A stretch of DNA of 64,000 bases from Longitalea arenae (lineage in GTDB: Bacteria > Bacteroidota > Bacteroidia > Chitinophagales > Chitinophagaceae). Position numbers and translations under genes: made by a program. The stretch covers positions 310,001 to 374,000 of the forward strand of contig NZ_JAFFJX010000003.1 of the NCBI RefSeq assembly GCF_016924755.1, read 5' to 3'. Shown in pieces: positions 27,001-34,478 of this stretch (position 1 is the first letter of the stretch; the number at the start of each line of letters is the position of its first letter). The notes beneath the pieces were generated by a model. The model was not told the origin of the DNA. It ran no database searches and saw nothing but the letters and a program-made list of their open reading frames with translations.

Positions 27001-27391
27001 TAACGTTCACCACAGATCCGGTAACATTTTTTTGCCTTTGTGTACCATAACCAATTACAATCACATCATCGAGTTGCAGGTTGGCTTTGCTTAATGTTAC
27101 GTCCAACGTTGGTTTGTCCCCTACTTTAAGCGTTTGTGGATCGAAACCCACGAAACTCACAGTAACCGCAGCATCGTTCGCTACGTCCTTTAATTTAAAG
27201 GCACCTTTTACATCCGTTGTTGTGCTTTGGCCAGTACCCAATACCCGGATAGAAACACCTGGTAAAGGCTCACCAGATTCCTTATCGGTGATCTTACCGG
27301 TGATATCCCTCGTCTGGGCAAAAGCGCCCACCGTCAACAGCAACAGCAGGATAAATAAGGAAGAAAATTTTTTCGTTTGTTGCAGATTCAT
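24023..27391 (-). CDS. SusC/RagA-family TonB-dependent receptor (pair 1)
   Basis: 1122 residues with a signal peptide (about 1-25, ending AFAQ). Next comes a CarboxypepD_reg-like domain (about 28-112: ITGKITDKESGEPLPGVSI, VSFVGFDPQTLKVG) and a plug domain starting at DDVIVIGYGTQRQKNVTGSV. The SusC hallmark ITVLRDASAAIYGSRASQGA follows, then a 22-strand-type barrel ending in LGVNLGF. Outer-membrane energy-coupled import of pectic oligosaccharides is expected. It is likely co-transcribed with DUF3826 (164-bp gap upstream) and SusD1 downstream. No anti-sigma-interacting N-terminal extension (STN domain) is present, so ECF-type trans-envelope signalling is not suggested. Confidence 0.96.
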   Translation of the reverse strand: MNLQQTKKFSSLFILLLLLTVGAFAQTRDITGKITDKESGEPLPGVSIRVLGTGQSTTTDVKGAFKLKDVANDAAVTVSFVGFDPQTLKVGDKPTLDVTLSKANLQLDDVIVIGYGTQRQKNVTGSVVNVNLSKLQDQPVATVTEALRGQVPGLNVQGGSQRPGVMPSLSIRQQFNWGKDGGVTNPLIIIDDVIQVDPQTGLSSMDRFNLLDLSEVESITVLRDASAAIYGSRASQGAIVVRTKRGKIGAPKISYSGKFETMDAISHGKVMNAYEYGIFANRFGRALGWTDNNFYSEGELERMKGLNYDWLANDWKASNAMQHSLNVSGGSERATYFMGGSYYTQGANLGSQDFNRYTFRAGSEVTVTNGLKLSATLGANNSDLEKSFTKINVNDGSYGVGGEQMDYSTLLHMPKYIPWIYNVGGVDRYVSPALGPNRTGNISGNNSISNTNYYALLNNGSKTTTNNFGYNANFSLQYELPFVKGLSVKANYAIQSYSAKTEQAMMPVTLVQNRGAATMGKHLYDSADWSAPTINKSSARVSYETTVGTTEQINFFVNYDRSFGDHNIAAVFSGERAKNTWEQQRLLYDQPTAGVYNGTSVTAGTINPDNSITYRQENGTLSYLGRVSYNYKSKYLFQFVFRQDASSRFAPENYWGFFPTVSAGWVISDENWFRDNVNWMNFLKLRASIGKTGNDNVKPWKWMQLYKIESSRGLGFGGTTTGGYFAPGITPEVAPNRDIRWDRTIQRNFGIDFAVLQNRLSVSIDQYLNSHSDVLTEMTGAIGVPYTVGGGFAEQNYSSLRSWGTEISATWKDRIANKVDYSINMNFGIGNNKTTKYFDLPFAYPAAMETRKAVGNYGYPGIWGFQTWKYTSGGDGILRTDEDIDAYWAYLTDNANKSGVPGAAPKYGEISTKAGMKKGMVAYEDVRGALNTADGTYAGPNGVIGMGDDKEQDFVRLKKNNRTYAVNTNLNVSYKGISLMAQLVTSWGGLNRIDFIRNNTNSTAMLWAQPIIMNDIYDPIDNPNGKYPNLAYYSDFGGLDSDADFWKVSSFRMYVRTLSIGYTIPKNLVKRARLDNARLFLSGNNLWDFYNPYPNKYRNMYDAPNVVYPTLRTWALGVNLGF

Positions 27392-27555
27392 ACAGCATTA
27401 GTTTTTAGGACTGATAAAACTTTTTCGCAATCTTTTGACTGGGGTTTAAGACTACAGTGTAAAACATACAATTATAGATGAAATGTAAATCGCGTAATGT
27501 GTAAAGCAGACATTAATACTAATCCCTATTAGGAACTACTTAGTGCCTGATAAGT

Positions 27556-28260
27556 CTATTTACTTTGTTTGGCGGCCTCTCTTTTTTCCTTCAATCGCTG
27601 TTGCCAGGCTTTCTCTTCTTTCTTCATATCTATACCGGCTTTGGCCAGGTAATTATTAATCCGGCCTTTATATTTTCCAAACACCGCATGTTTTTTGTCG
27701 GAAGATTCTGCATCCATCGCCTTTTCCCGGGCTTCGGTTAACCAGGTAAGTATTTGCGCCTTCTGTGCTTCAGTAAGGGAAGGTATCATATCCTGGTAAG
27801 CAGTATACGTAACGTTCAACACGTTGTAAGTCATTCCATTCTTGATCTCTTCTACCTGCTGTGGGGTGCAATGCGCAGCTAATTTCTTCAGGTAGGTTTT
27901 GTGCAATTTGTGGAGCTGCTTGTCGGAACGGGCCTGCAGCTTCTCAATAGCTGCTTTATCCTTTTCAGTGAGTTCTGCACCTTTTGCTTTTATTGCTTTT
28001 ATCTTTTCGTTGCGGGCATCATGTATAGTACCCAACGAGAGATACTGATCGGCAACGATAGCCGTTACCTTCTTGTTGAAAACACTATCTGTACTTTGTA
28101 ACGCTGCAACGATCTTAGCAGCTCTTTTATTGATTACTTCTTTATAATCTTCTTTCGATTGAGCGGGGGATGTTTGCGCAACTGCGAGGGTCACCGACAA
28201 TAGCATCATTAACAATGTTACTGCCATCAGCAAAATGGATAAATTACCTGTGCGTTTCAT
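27556..28260 (-). CDS. DUF3826 family secreted protein
   Basis: About 234 residues from MKRTGNLS, chosen because it puts the signal peptide (ending VAQ) at the N-terminus; an upstream ATG at 28305 would add 15 residues. The rest is helical and lysine-rich: INKRAAKIVAAL, DQYLSLGTIHDARNEKIK, CTPQQVEEIKNGMTYNVLNV, TEAQKAQILTWLTEAREKAMD. This pattern matches DUF3826, a family of unknown function found in Bacteroidota PULs for pectic glycans. It is the first gene of the probable DUF3826-susC-susD operon. A periplasmic helper or sensor is possible, but there is no experimental basis visible here. Confidence 0.82.
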   Translation of the reverse strand: MKRTGNLSILLMAVTLLMMLLSVTLAVAQTSPAQSKEDYKEVINKRAAKIVAALQSTDSVFNKKVTAIVADQYLSLGTIHDARNEKIKAIKAKGAELTEKDKAAIEKLQARSDKQLHKLHKTYLKKLAAHCTPQQVEEIKNGMTYNVLNVTYTAYQDMIPSLTEAQKAQILTWLTEAREKAMDAESSDKKHAVFGKYKGRINNYLAKAGIDMKKEEKAWQQRLKEKREAAKQSK

Positions 28261-28787
28261 TATGACAAGATTGTTATGAACTAACGGTACATGCCCGAAA
28301 GTCATTTATGTTTTAGTTACCTATGGTTATTTAGTCGTTTCTGTACTGCTGCGTATACACGATCCGGTAATGGGTAAACAGTTTGCTACGCTTATGGATT
28401 GGTTAAAGCACCTGGTAATTCAAGCGTGGGTACTAAGCCTGTCTTGTTGATTAGTGAGGATTGCGCATGGCGTGTTTTTGGAATGTCCGGATATTGCGCT
28501 AGTGATAATGTCTGCCGGAAGAAGGCCATATCATACAGTGCGAATAAAGAAGACCGGGCAAGCAAAAACGCTACATATGCTCAATCGTTTAAAAATTCCT
28601 TCAGAACACAATGGATATTCAGGACCACTTAACCAATACTTTCAAACGCATTGTTATCTGTTTGTTATTCATTTTACCTCAATAAAGGTACAGGTGACCC
28701 TATCTGTAAACAATGTAAGGTTTCACTAAATTGATGGAATATTTTACTATTTTTTCTTAGTCACCTGTACTCCTGGAATGAATGCAT
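28261..28787 (-). promoter_or_regulatory. Upstream region of the DUF3826-susC-susD operon
   Basis: 527 bp without a gene. It holds ATTGGTTAAAGCA (28398-28410, identical to 21722-21734), CGGATATTGC (28488-28497, also at 57456-57465 upstream of susC2), TTAACCAAT (28629-28637) and ATATTCAGGAC (28615-28625; compare ATATTCCAGGAC at 57560). The same order of blocks upstream of both susC operons suggests shared control. No exact -7/-33 Bacteroidota promoter could be fixed by eye. Confidence 0.45.
28688..28770. repeat. 11-bp perfect inverted repeat GTACAGGTGAC
   Basis: GTACAGGTGAC (28688-28698) and GTCACCTGTAC (28760-28770) are exact reverse complements separated by 61 bp. They lie just downstream of the GH2 stop (28788) on the minus strand. 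The arms partly recall the ACAGGTC end of the dispersed hairpin family but differ in the core, so I keep it separate. Possible transcript-end structure. Confidence 0.7.
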
Positions 28788-31208
28788 TTAACGTGTTTGC
28801 AGAACAATGTTTGCAGTTGGCAGGCCGGGCGTTTTTATGGCGACCCGGATATTGCCGGCTTTTGGTTTCGATTGTATGATGGCAAGGCATAATCCGTTGT
28901 AAGCCTTGTGGGATACAGCTTTAAATGATTCCAAACTGGCCGGATACCCATTGTCCATGCCTGCCAAAACGCCTTCACCTGTAATTTGTACAGTTATTTT
29001 ATGATCGGCATGAGGCACGAGGTTACCGTTTTTATCCACCACACGAATGGTGACAAAAGACAGGTCTTTTCCGTCGGCATGGAGGATTTTTTTATCTGGC
29101 ACAATTTCCAACCGGGCTGGCGCCCCTGCAGTATTTATGATTTTTGACGCAATATTTTTTCCATTTTTACGTGATACGGCCTTCAGGGTGCCGGGCTCGT
29201 ATTTAACGCGCCATTGCACATGAAAATCAAGTGGTTGTTTTTTGCGCACCCCCAGCGAACGGTCATTGAGGAACAGTTCAACCTCATCGGCATTATTATA
29301 ATAAGCCCATACATCTACTTCCTTGCCCCGCTCCCAGTTCCAATGCGGGAACACATGCAGCACCGTTTTATTCGTCCATTCGCTTTGATACATATAATAT
29401 GCATCCTTGGGAAAACCAGCCAGGTCGATAATTCCATAATAAGAGCTTCTTGCCGGCCATGGATAGGGTACCGGCTCGCCCAGGAAATCGAAGCCCGACC
29501 ATACGAACAAGCCGGAGATAAACGGATGTTGCTTCACTATACGCCAGGTTTCTTCATGCGAAGATCCCCAATAAGCGGCGACATGATCATATGCAGAAAC
29601 CGTGTAATCGGGGTTGCCGTTCTGCACGAATTTTTGTCCTTTCAACGGCCAGAAACGCATAGTGTCTGAAGGCATATCATAATGTCCGCGGCTGGCCAGG
29701 GCCGACATTGTTTCCGCAGCAATGAATTTCTTCCCCGGATAGCGGGTTGGAACCTCCGGATATATTTGCTGATTATAGTTCAGGCCCAGCAGATCCAGCG
29801 CATTTGCCTGGTAGATAAAATTTTTGGTAGTATCCAGCTCGGTCAGCGCCGAGGTCACCGGCCTGGTGCTGTCTAATTGTTTAATAGTGTTCACCAGTTC
29901 CCGGGTAATGGGAATACCGGTGCTATCGAATTGCTCCCTGATCTCATTGCCAATGCTCCAAATGATCACCGAAGGATGGTTGCGGTCTCTTTTCACCTGG
30001 TCTTCCAGGTCCTGCTTATGCCATTTATCAAAATCAATATTATAATCGAACTTGTTCTTTTTCTTGCGCCACATATCAAAGGCCTCATCCATCACCAGGA
30101 AACCCATTTTATCGCAGAGGTCAAGAAATTCGGGCGCTGGCGGATTATGCGCCGTACGGATGGCATTACAGCCCATATCTTTCAAGATCTCCAACTGACG
30201 CTCCATGGCCCGCACATTAATGGCGGCGCCCAGTGCGCCCAGGTCATGGTGCATACATACCCCCAGGATCTTCGTTGGCTTACCGTTCAGAAAGAACCCT
30301 TGCTGCACATCGAAGGAGAAATACCGGATCCCAAATGACGTTACAAATTCATCCACCGCATTTCCATTTACCACAACCCGGGTTATGGCTTTATATAAAT
30401 AGGGCTTTTCAACTGACCATAGTTGAGGGTTGGTGATATGGGCAGTATAAGTAAGGGTTGACTTACCGGCCGGCCAGTTGCTATTGACTGCGCCTGGACT
30501 TGCCTTTACGACCAGCTTGCCTGTTGCATCATAAATGTCGGTGTAAACGGTCCCCTGCCCTGCCTTACCGGTGCTGTTATTGACCACCGATTGTATTTGA
30601 ATATTAGCGGTCTTATCATTGACCACTGGTGTGGTGATAAAAGTTCCCCATTGATCAATGGCTATTTTATTAGCCGCCACCAGCCGTACATTCCTGTAAA
30701 TGCCCGAGCCCGTATACCAACGGGAATTGGGCTGCGCCAAATTATCTACTTTCACCGCGATCACCTGTTGAGCTGCGCCTGGTTTAATGTAAGGAGTTAG
30801 ATCATAACCAAATGAAATATACCCATTGGCGCGTTTGCCAATATAATGGCCATTCACCCACACCTCGCTGTTGCGATATACCCCGTCGAACTCAATGAAA
30901 ATATTTTTGTCCTTTGCAGTGGCAGGCAGTGTAAAGGTCTTGCGATACCAGGCGATCCCTGTAGGCAGTGCCGCCTGGTTGGGCGTACCCGGATGCTTTT
31001 CACTGAACTCCCCTTCTATGCTCCAATCATGCGGAAGATCAAGCGTTCGCCAGTTTTTATCGTTATAAGCCGGTTCTTTCGCAATAGCCGTATCACCTAA
31101 CCAGAATTTCCAGTTCTTATTAAAATCGATAATCGTACGGCTTTTTTGTTGGGAAAAAGTGCTTCCACTCAATATAGCCAACAGTGAAATATAGATCAGT
31201 CTTTTCAT
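28788..31208 (-). CDS. GH2 beta-galactosidase-like enzyme with DUF4982-type C-terminus
   Basis: About 806 residues from MKRLIYIS, chosen over the ATG at 31232 because the signal peptide (ending FSQ) then starts the protein. Domains: jelly roll (about 25-195, DLPHDWSIEGEF), Ig-like (200-295), TIM barrel (300-590), then DUF4982 and an Ig-like domain. MHHDLGALGAA and RTAHNPPAPEF mark the barrel. IWSIGNEI holds the acid/base Glu, and FIAAETMSA the candidate nucleophile Glu. Probably an exo-beta-galactosidase, or a related hexosidase/uronidase, acting in the periplasm on galactan or RG side chains. It lies directly upstream of the DUF3826-susCD promoter region. Confidence 0.9.
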   Translation of the reverse strand: MKRLIYISLLAILSGSTFSQQKSRTIIDFNKNWKFWLGDTAIAKEPAYNDKNWRTLDLPHDWSIEGEFSEKHPGTPNQAALPTGIAWYRKTFTLPATAKDKNIFIEFDGVYRNSEVWVNGHYIGKRANGYISFGYDLTPYIKPGAAQQVIAVKVDNLAQPNSRWYTGSGIYRNVRLVAANKIAIDQWGTFITTPVVNDKTANIQIQSVVNNSTGKAGQGTVYTDIYDATGKLVVKASPGAVNSNWPAGKSTLTYTAHITNPQLWSVEKPYLYKAITRVVVNGNAVDEFVTSFGIRYFSFDVQQGFFLNGKPTKILGVCMHHDLGALGAAINVRAMERQLEILKDMGCNAIRTAHNPPAPEFLDLCDKMGFLVMDEAFDMWRKKKNKFDYNIDFDKWHKQDLEDQVKRDRNHPSVIIWSIGNEIREQFDSTGIPITRELVNTIKQLDSTRPVTSALTELDTTKNFIYQANALDLLGLNYNQQIYPEVPTRYPGKKFIAAETMSALASRGHYDMPSDTMRFWPLKGQKFVQNGNPDYTVSAYDHVAAYWGSSHEETWRIVKQHPFISGLFVWSGFDFLGEPVPYPWPARSSYYGIIDLAGFPKDAYYMYQSEWTNKTVLHVFPHWNWERGKEVDVWAYYNNADEVELFLNDRSLGVRKKQPLDFHVQWRVKYEPGTLKAVSRKNGKNIASKIINTAGAPARLEIVPDKKILHADGKDLSFVTIRVVDKNGNLVPHADHKITVQITGEGVLAGMDNGYPASLESFKAVSHKAYNGLCLAIIQSKPKAGNIRVAIKTPGLPTANIVLQTR

Positions 31209-31222
31209 TTTTGTGCTTGTGT

Positions 31223-31375
31223 AAATGGTCAATGGTGAATGGTCAATGGTGAATGGTCAATGGATCCTCAATTTTGTACCTCACTATTTTTTCTTACCAC
31301 CTGCTCATTACCCTAATAGCTTACCAACCTTGATCAACTCTATCAACCCCTATTAACTCTATCAACCCTTATTAA
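31223..31375. repeat. 7-bp array plus 19-bp tandem duplication
   Basis: Six 7-mers (AAATGGT, then alternating CAATGGT and GAATGGT) fill 31223-31264. After about 70 bp, two near-identical 19-bp copies of CTCTATCAACCCCTATTAA occupy 31338-31356 and 31357-31375, one base different. The arrangement of a CAATGGT array followed by TCAAC-rich repeats matches 13743-13835. It lies in the gap between two minus-strand glycosidase genes. Confidence 0.9.
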
Positions 31376-31384
31376 CTAGTCAAC

Positions 31385-32494
31385 TTATTTAACAAAATCA
31401 AGTTTACTTTTACCAAGGTCCTTCGAAGTAGCAACAGCAATACCACGTTGATCTTTATTATTCACCCCGCAGTAAAAATGATAAACAACGCCATTATGTT
31501 TTACCACAAATGATTTATGGGCGAAGCGTTCATCATAAGGAACAGATGACTCGATCAGGTTATCGCCTTTCCAGTCGGTCCAGTTCACCAGATCATAGGA
31601 ACAGGCAAAGCGGTTGAAGGCGCCTTTACGATCCTGCCAGAAAGCGCCAAAATAGAACATTACATACAGGTCACCGATCTGCTGAATAATGGCATCGCCG
31701 GTAATGCCCACGGGATGATGTACAACCGGTTCGGACTGAAAACGTTTCCACTTCACCATATCGTTCGACACCGCCATACCAATGCGTTCAAACCAACGCG
31801 TCTTCTTGTTATCAATAGCCGTATCCCCATTCGCATTGTAATACATGACAAAGGGATAACCGGTGATTTTTTTCTTATCCCAGATCACAGAGCTCTTGAA
31901 TTGCTTTTTATTTTCCCACCACCGCACATCGGCGTCTTTGGAAGACAATACCGGTTTTGGCAGGCGCTGCCATTCGTGTGGTTTGGAGGGATCTTTGGTA
32001 GTATAAGCCATACCGATCGACAATAAGCCGGCTTCATAACCGCGCGCATTGCCGCCGAAATACGACATCCAGTATTTTTTATTGTATGGCTGCCATTCAT
32101 AAGTGCCGCCCCATTGCATATCCTGTAAGGCAATATAACCGGCTTTCTGATGGGCATCCCAGAGGGTAGTATCTGCAGAAAACGACATTAACCGCCCTTT
32201 GGTTGTCCAGTGCAGCAGGTCTTTACTTTGCGCAAGCCAGGTTTCATACCCACGGCCATCGAAAATGATATAGGTCATATACCAGTTGCTGCCTTTGCGG
32301 AAAACGGTTGGACAATCCAGCTTTTTTCCATTATTGACGGGAACTACTACCAACCCATATTTATACGGGGTTTTTACCTGTTCATAGATCGACTGCATGA
32401 CCGAATCGGGCACTGTTGCAGCAGTTTGCTGCGCCCGGACTGCCAAAATACATACCAGCAGAAGTATAAAAACCAGACTCTTTTTCAAAATCAT
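31385..32494 (-). CDS. Five-bladed propeller glycosidase-like protein (GH43/GH32/GH130 type)
   Basis: About 369 residues from MILKKSLVF, which starts a proper signal peptide ending in VRAQ; the longer frame to 32602 adds 36 unlikely residues. Propeller-style segments are KLDCPTVFRKGSNWYMTYIIFDG (Asp in the first blade, quoted here as LDCPTVF), AQSKDLLHWTTKG, VSNDMVKWKRF, ITGDAIIQQIGDLY and CSYDLVNWTDW. The HHPVGITGDAII segment could hold a catalytic acid. No clear GH43 triad was fixed, so the family stays open. It diverges from the PL1 gene at 32710, sharing a 215-bp intergenic region. Confidence 0.65.
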   Translation of the reverse strand: MILKKSLVFILLLVCILAVRAQQTAATVPDSVMQSIYEQVKTPYKYGLVVVPVNNGKKLDCPTVFRKGSNWYMTYIIFDGRGYETWLAQSKDLLHWTTKGRLMSFSADTTLWDAHQKAGYIALQDMQWGGTYEWQPYNKKYWMSYFGGNARGYEAGLLSIGMAYTTKDPSKPHEWQRLPKPVLSSKDADVRWWENKKQFKSSVIWDKKKITGYPFVMYYNANGDTAIDNKKTRWFERIGMAVSNDMVKWKRFQSEPVVHHPVGITGDAIIQQIGDLYVMFYFGAFWQDRKGAFNRFACSYDLVNWTDWKGDNLIESSVPYDERFAHKSFVVKHNGVVYHFYCGVNNKDQRGIAVATSKDLGKSKLDFVK

Positions 32495-32709
32495 TGTTTT
32501 AGGAGTAAATCGTTGATACCAACCACTTCCAAGATGGAGGCCGACCAAAAAACGTGGCATGTAAGTTCCATTTTTGCAAAGATATAAGCGTACATAATAC
32601 ATTTATACAACCAATGCCGCTTTAAACCCGTCTAATAATAATCTAATTATAAATTATATCCTGTTTTACTATTTTTATCGCTCTTAAACTTGCGTTAAAT
32701 CAAGTCTAC
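32495..32709. promoter_or_regulatory. Divergent intergenic region of propeller gene and plus-strand PL1
   Basis: 215 bp between divergent starts; the part from 32600 is very AT rich. It must contain promoters for both the minus-strand glycosidase and the only plus-strand gene of the locus. TAAACTTG at about 32687-32694, 16 bp before the lyase ATG, weakly resembles the Bacteroidota -7 box. No confident site could be assigned. Confidence 0.4.
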
Positions 32710-34137
32710 ATGAAAAAATTTGGCAGAACCCCTGTTTTCCGGATAGCCCCACTCATTATATTGGTTCATTTATCAGCATTTAAATATACTAAAGCGCAAA
32801 CAATTGCTTTTCCCGGTGCAGACGGGTTTGGAAAATACGCCACGGGTGGCCGCGGAGGCAAAGTGGCCATCGTTACCAATCTGCAAAATGACGGTCCCGG
32901 CAGTTTACGCCAGGCGCTGGCGGCTTACCCCAATGAGCCGCTCACCGTCGTATTCCAGGTTTCGGGCATCATTGAGCTGAGCAGCCCCCTGATCCTGAAA
33001 AGATCAAATGTGACCATTGCCGGACAAACAGCGCCGGGTGATGGTATTTGTCTGAAAGGAAACTCTTTTATCATCAATGGCGCCAGCAAGGGCGGTAATC
33101 ATGGAAATATCATTATCCGTTATATCCGTTCGAGGCCCGGCAGCACTTACAATAAAGGCGTGTATGGTTTAGACATAGAGAACTGTCATGATATCATTGT
33201 AGACCATTGCTCTTTCAGCTGGGCGAATGAAGAATGTGTGGCTGCATACGATGTAAAGAATATTACGATCCAATGGTGCATCATCAGCGAAGGATTGTAT
33301 GAAGCCGGTCATCACAAGGGGCACCGGTCATATGGCGGGGTCTGGGGCGGACAATATGCTTCTTTTCATCATAACCTGTTCGCGCATTTAAACAACCGCG
33401 TTGTTCGTTTCAATGGCGCCCGCGCCCATGATACCATGGCGCTCGTAGACTTTCGAAACAATGTTAATTACAACTGGGCCAGCGCCAATGCCTGTTATGG
33501 GGGCGATGTGAAGATCCCCGGCGGCGTATCCCGCGTGAATATAGTGAACAACTATTATCAGCCCGGGCCTGCTACGGATGATAAATTAAAATTCCTGCAT
33601 GCCCTGTTCGCAAAAAATCCTGATAACCGGGTTGGACAATGGTATATAGCGGGTAACACTATGCGGGGCAATAAAGACCTTACAAAAGACAATTGGAAAG
33701 GCGTTGATCTTTCCGCTTTACCCGACAGCAGCCGCCCATTTGCCAGAGTGGACACCCCTTTCGCTGTGATGAAACTGAGCCGTATACAAACCGCTAAAGA
33801 AGCTTATAATGCGGTATTGGCCGGGGCGGGCGCTGTTTTACCTAAAAGAGATTCCACTGATATCCGTATTGTTTATGAAGTGCAGCACAAGATCGCTTCC
33901 GGAAAAGGCGTATATGGCAAAGCAGGGATCATTGACAGTCCATCTGCGGTTGGCGGCTGGGCTGTTTACGAAACCGGACCTGTGCCTGCTGACAGCGATA
34001 AAGACGGTATGCCGGATGAATGGGAGACCATGAACAGGTTAAATCCTAAAGATGCTGCTGATGGCAATGTGATCACTGCTTCTGGCTACACTAACCTGGA
34101 ACTTTACCTGAATAGTTTGTTAGTAAGTAACAAGTAA
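32710..34137 (+). CDS. PL1-type pectate lyase
   Basis: 475 residues with a signal peptide (about 1-29, ending TKAQ). Beta-helix lyase motifs: AFPGADGFGKYATGGRGGKV, LQNDGPGSLRQAL, VTIAGQTAPGDGICLKG, NIIIRYIRSRPG, HDIIVDHCSFSWANEE, and NNRVVRFNGARAHD with a candidate catalytic Arg. The C-terminal DSDKDGMPDEWE tail is identical to that of the lyase at 19668. Cleaves galacturonan by beta-elimination. It is the only plus-strand gene within the 3.4-41.1 kb locus. Its stop is followed after one base by a 20-unit heptamer array and then a bidirectional terminator. Confidence 0.9.
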   Translation: MKKFGRTPVFRIAPLIILVHLSAFKYTKAQTIAFPGADGFGKYATGGRGGKVAIVTNLQNDGPGSLRQALAAYPNEPLTVVFQVSGIIELSSPLILKRSNVTIAGQTAPGDGICLKGNSFIINGASKGGNHGNIIIRYIRSRPGSTYNKGVYGLDIENCHDIIVDHCSFSWANEECVAAYDVKNITIQWCIISEGLYEAGHHKGHRSYGGVWGGQYASFHHNLFAHLNNRVVRFNGARAHDTMALVDFRNNVNYNWASANACYGGDVKIPGGVSRVNIVNNYYQPGPATDDKLKFLHALFAKNPDNRVGQWYIAGNTMRGNKDLTKDNWKGVDLSALPDSSRPFARVDTPFAVMKLSRIQTAKEAYNAVLAGAGAVLPKRDSTDIRIVYEVQHKIASGKGVYGKAGIIDSPSAVGGWAVYETGPVPADSDKDGMPDEWETMNRLNPKDAADGNVITASGYTNLELYLNSLLVSNK

Positions 34138-34138
34138 G

Positions 34139-34278
34139 GTTGCCGGTTACCAGTTACCAGTTACCAGTTGCCGGTTGCCGGTTGCCAGTCGCCGGTTGCC
34201 GGTTGCCGGTTCCCAGTCGCCGGTTGCCAGTTGCCGGTTGCCGGTTACCAGTTACCAGTTGCCGGTTACTGGTTACCG
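34139..34278. repeat. GTTRCCR heptanucleotide array, 20 units (element 2)
   Basis: Twenty uninterrupted 7-bp units (GTTGCCG, GTTACCA, GTCGCCG and close variants), exactly 140 bp, begin one base after the pectate lyase TAA. Substitutions are mostly transitions at positions 3, 4 and 7 and the phase is never broken. Unlike elements 1 and 3 no inverted partner array follows; a strong terminator hairpin begins 6 bp later. Longest array in the window. Confidence 0.96.
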
Positions 34279-34284
34279 CTAAAC

Positions 34285-34323
34285 AAAAAGCTCAACGCGA
34301 AGTACTTTGCGTTGAGCTTTTTT
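34285..34323. terminator. Bidirectional intrinsic terminator between convergent genes
   Basis: AAAAAGCTCAACGC (34285-34298) pairs with GCGTTGAGCTTTTT (34309-34322) around a 10-nt loop, with an A run before and a T run after. It works for the plus-strand PL1 gene and, on the other strand, for the convergent GH2 gene ending at 34479. Confidence 0.92.
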
Positions 34324-34342
34324 ATTTTTCAGACCTGCTTCA

Positions 34343-34406
34343 AGACCTGTCAGGTGCACATTGACTTACTGATAACGCAAGAGACTACCGTGCACCTTAC
34401 AGGTCT
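34343..34406. repeat. GACCTGTMAGG hairpin element, copy 5
   Basis: AGACCTGTCAGGTGCAC (34343-34359) pairs with GTGCACCTTACAGGTCT (34390-34406), 17 bp with the single family-specific mismatch (C versus A at the arm centre), and a 30-bp loop. It lies between the bidirectional terminator and the stop of the convergent GH2 gene. Confidence 0.88.
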
Positions 34407-34478
34407 GCGAGCGTTTAAGTTGGTATTTAGGAGGCGGGTTCACATTAGCGATTGCCTTCTTAGGGGGCCAGGGGTGTT

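Noticed and set aside
28399-28729. Short plus-strand open frames (77 and 91 codons)
   Set aside because: No start context, domain or hydrophobic signal; the region is better explained as the upstream region of the DUF3826-susCD operon.
34139-34278. CRISPR-like repeat array
   Set aside because: Units are contiguous 7-mers without spacers and there are no cas genes nearby.
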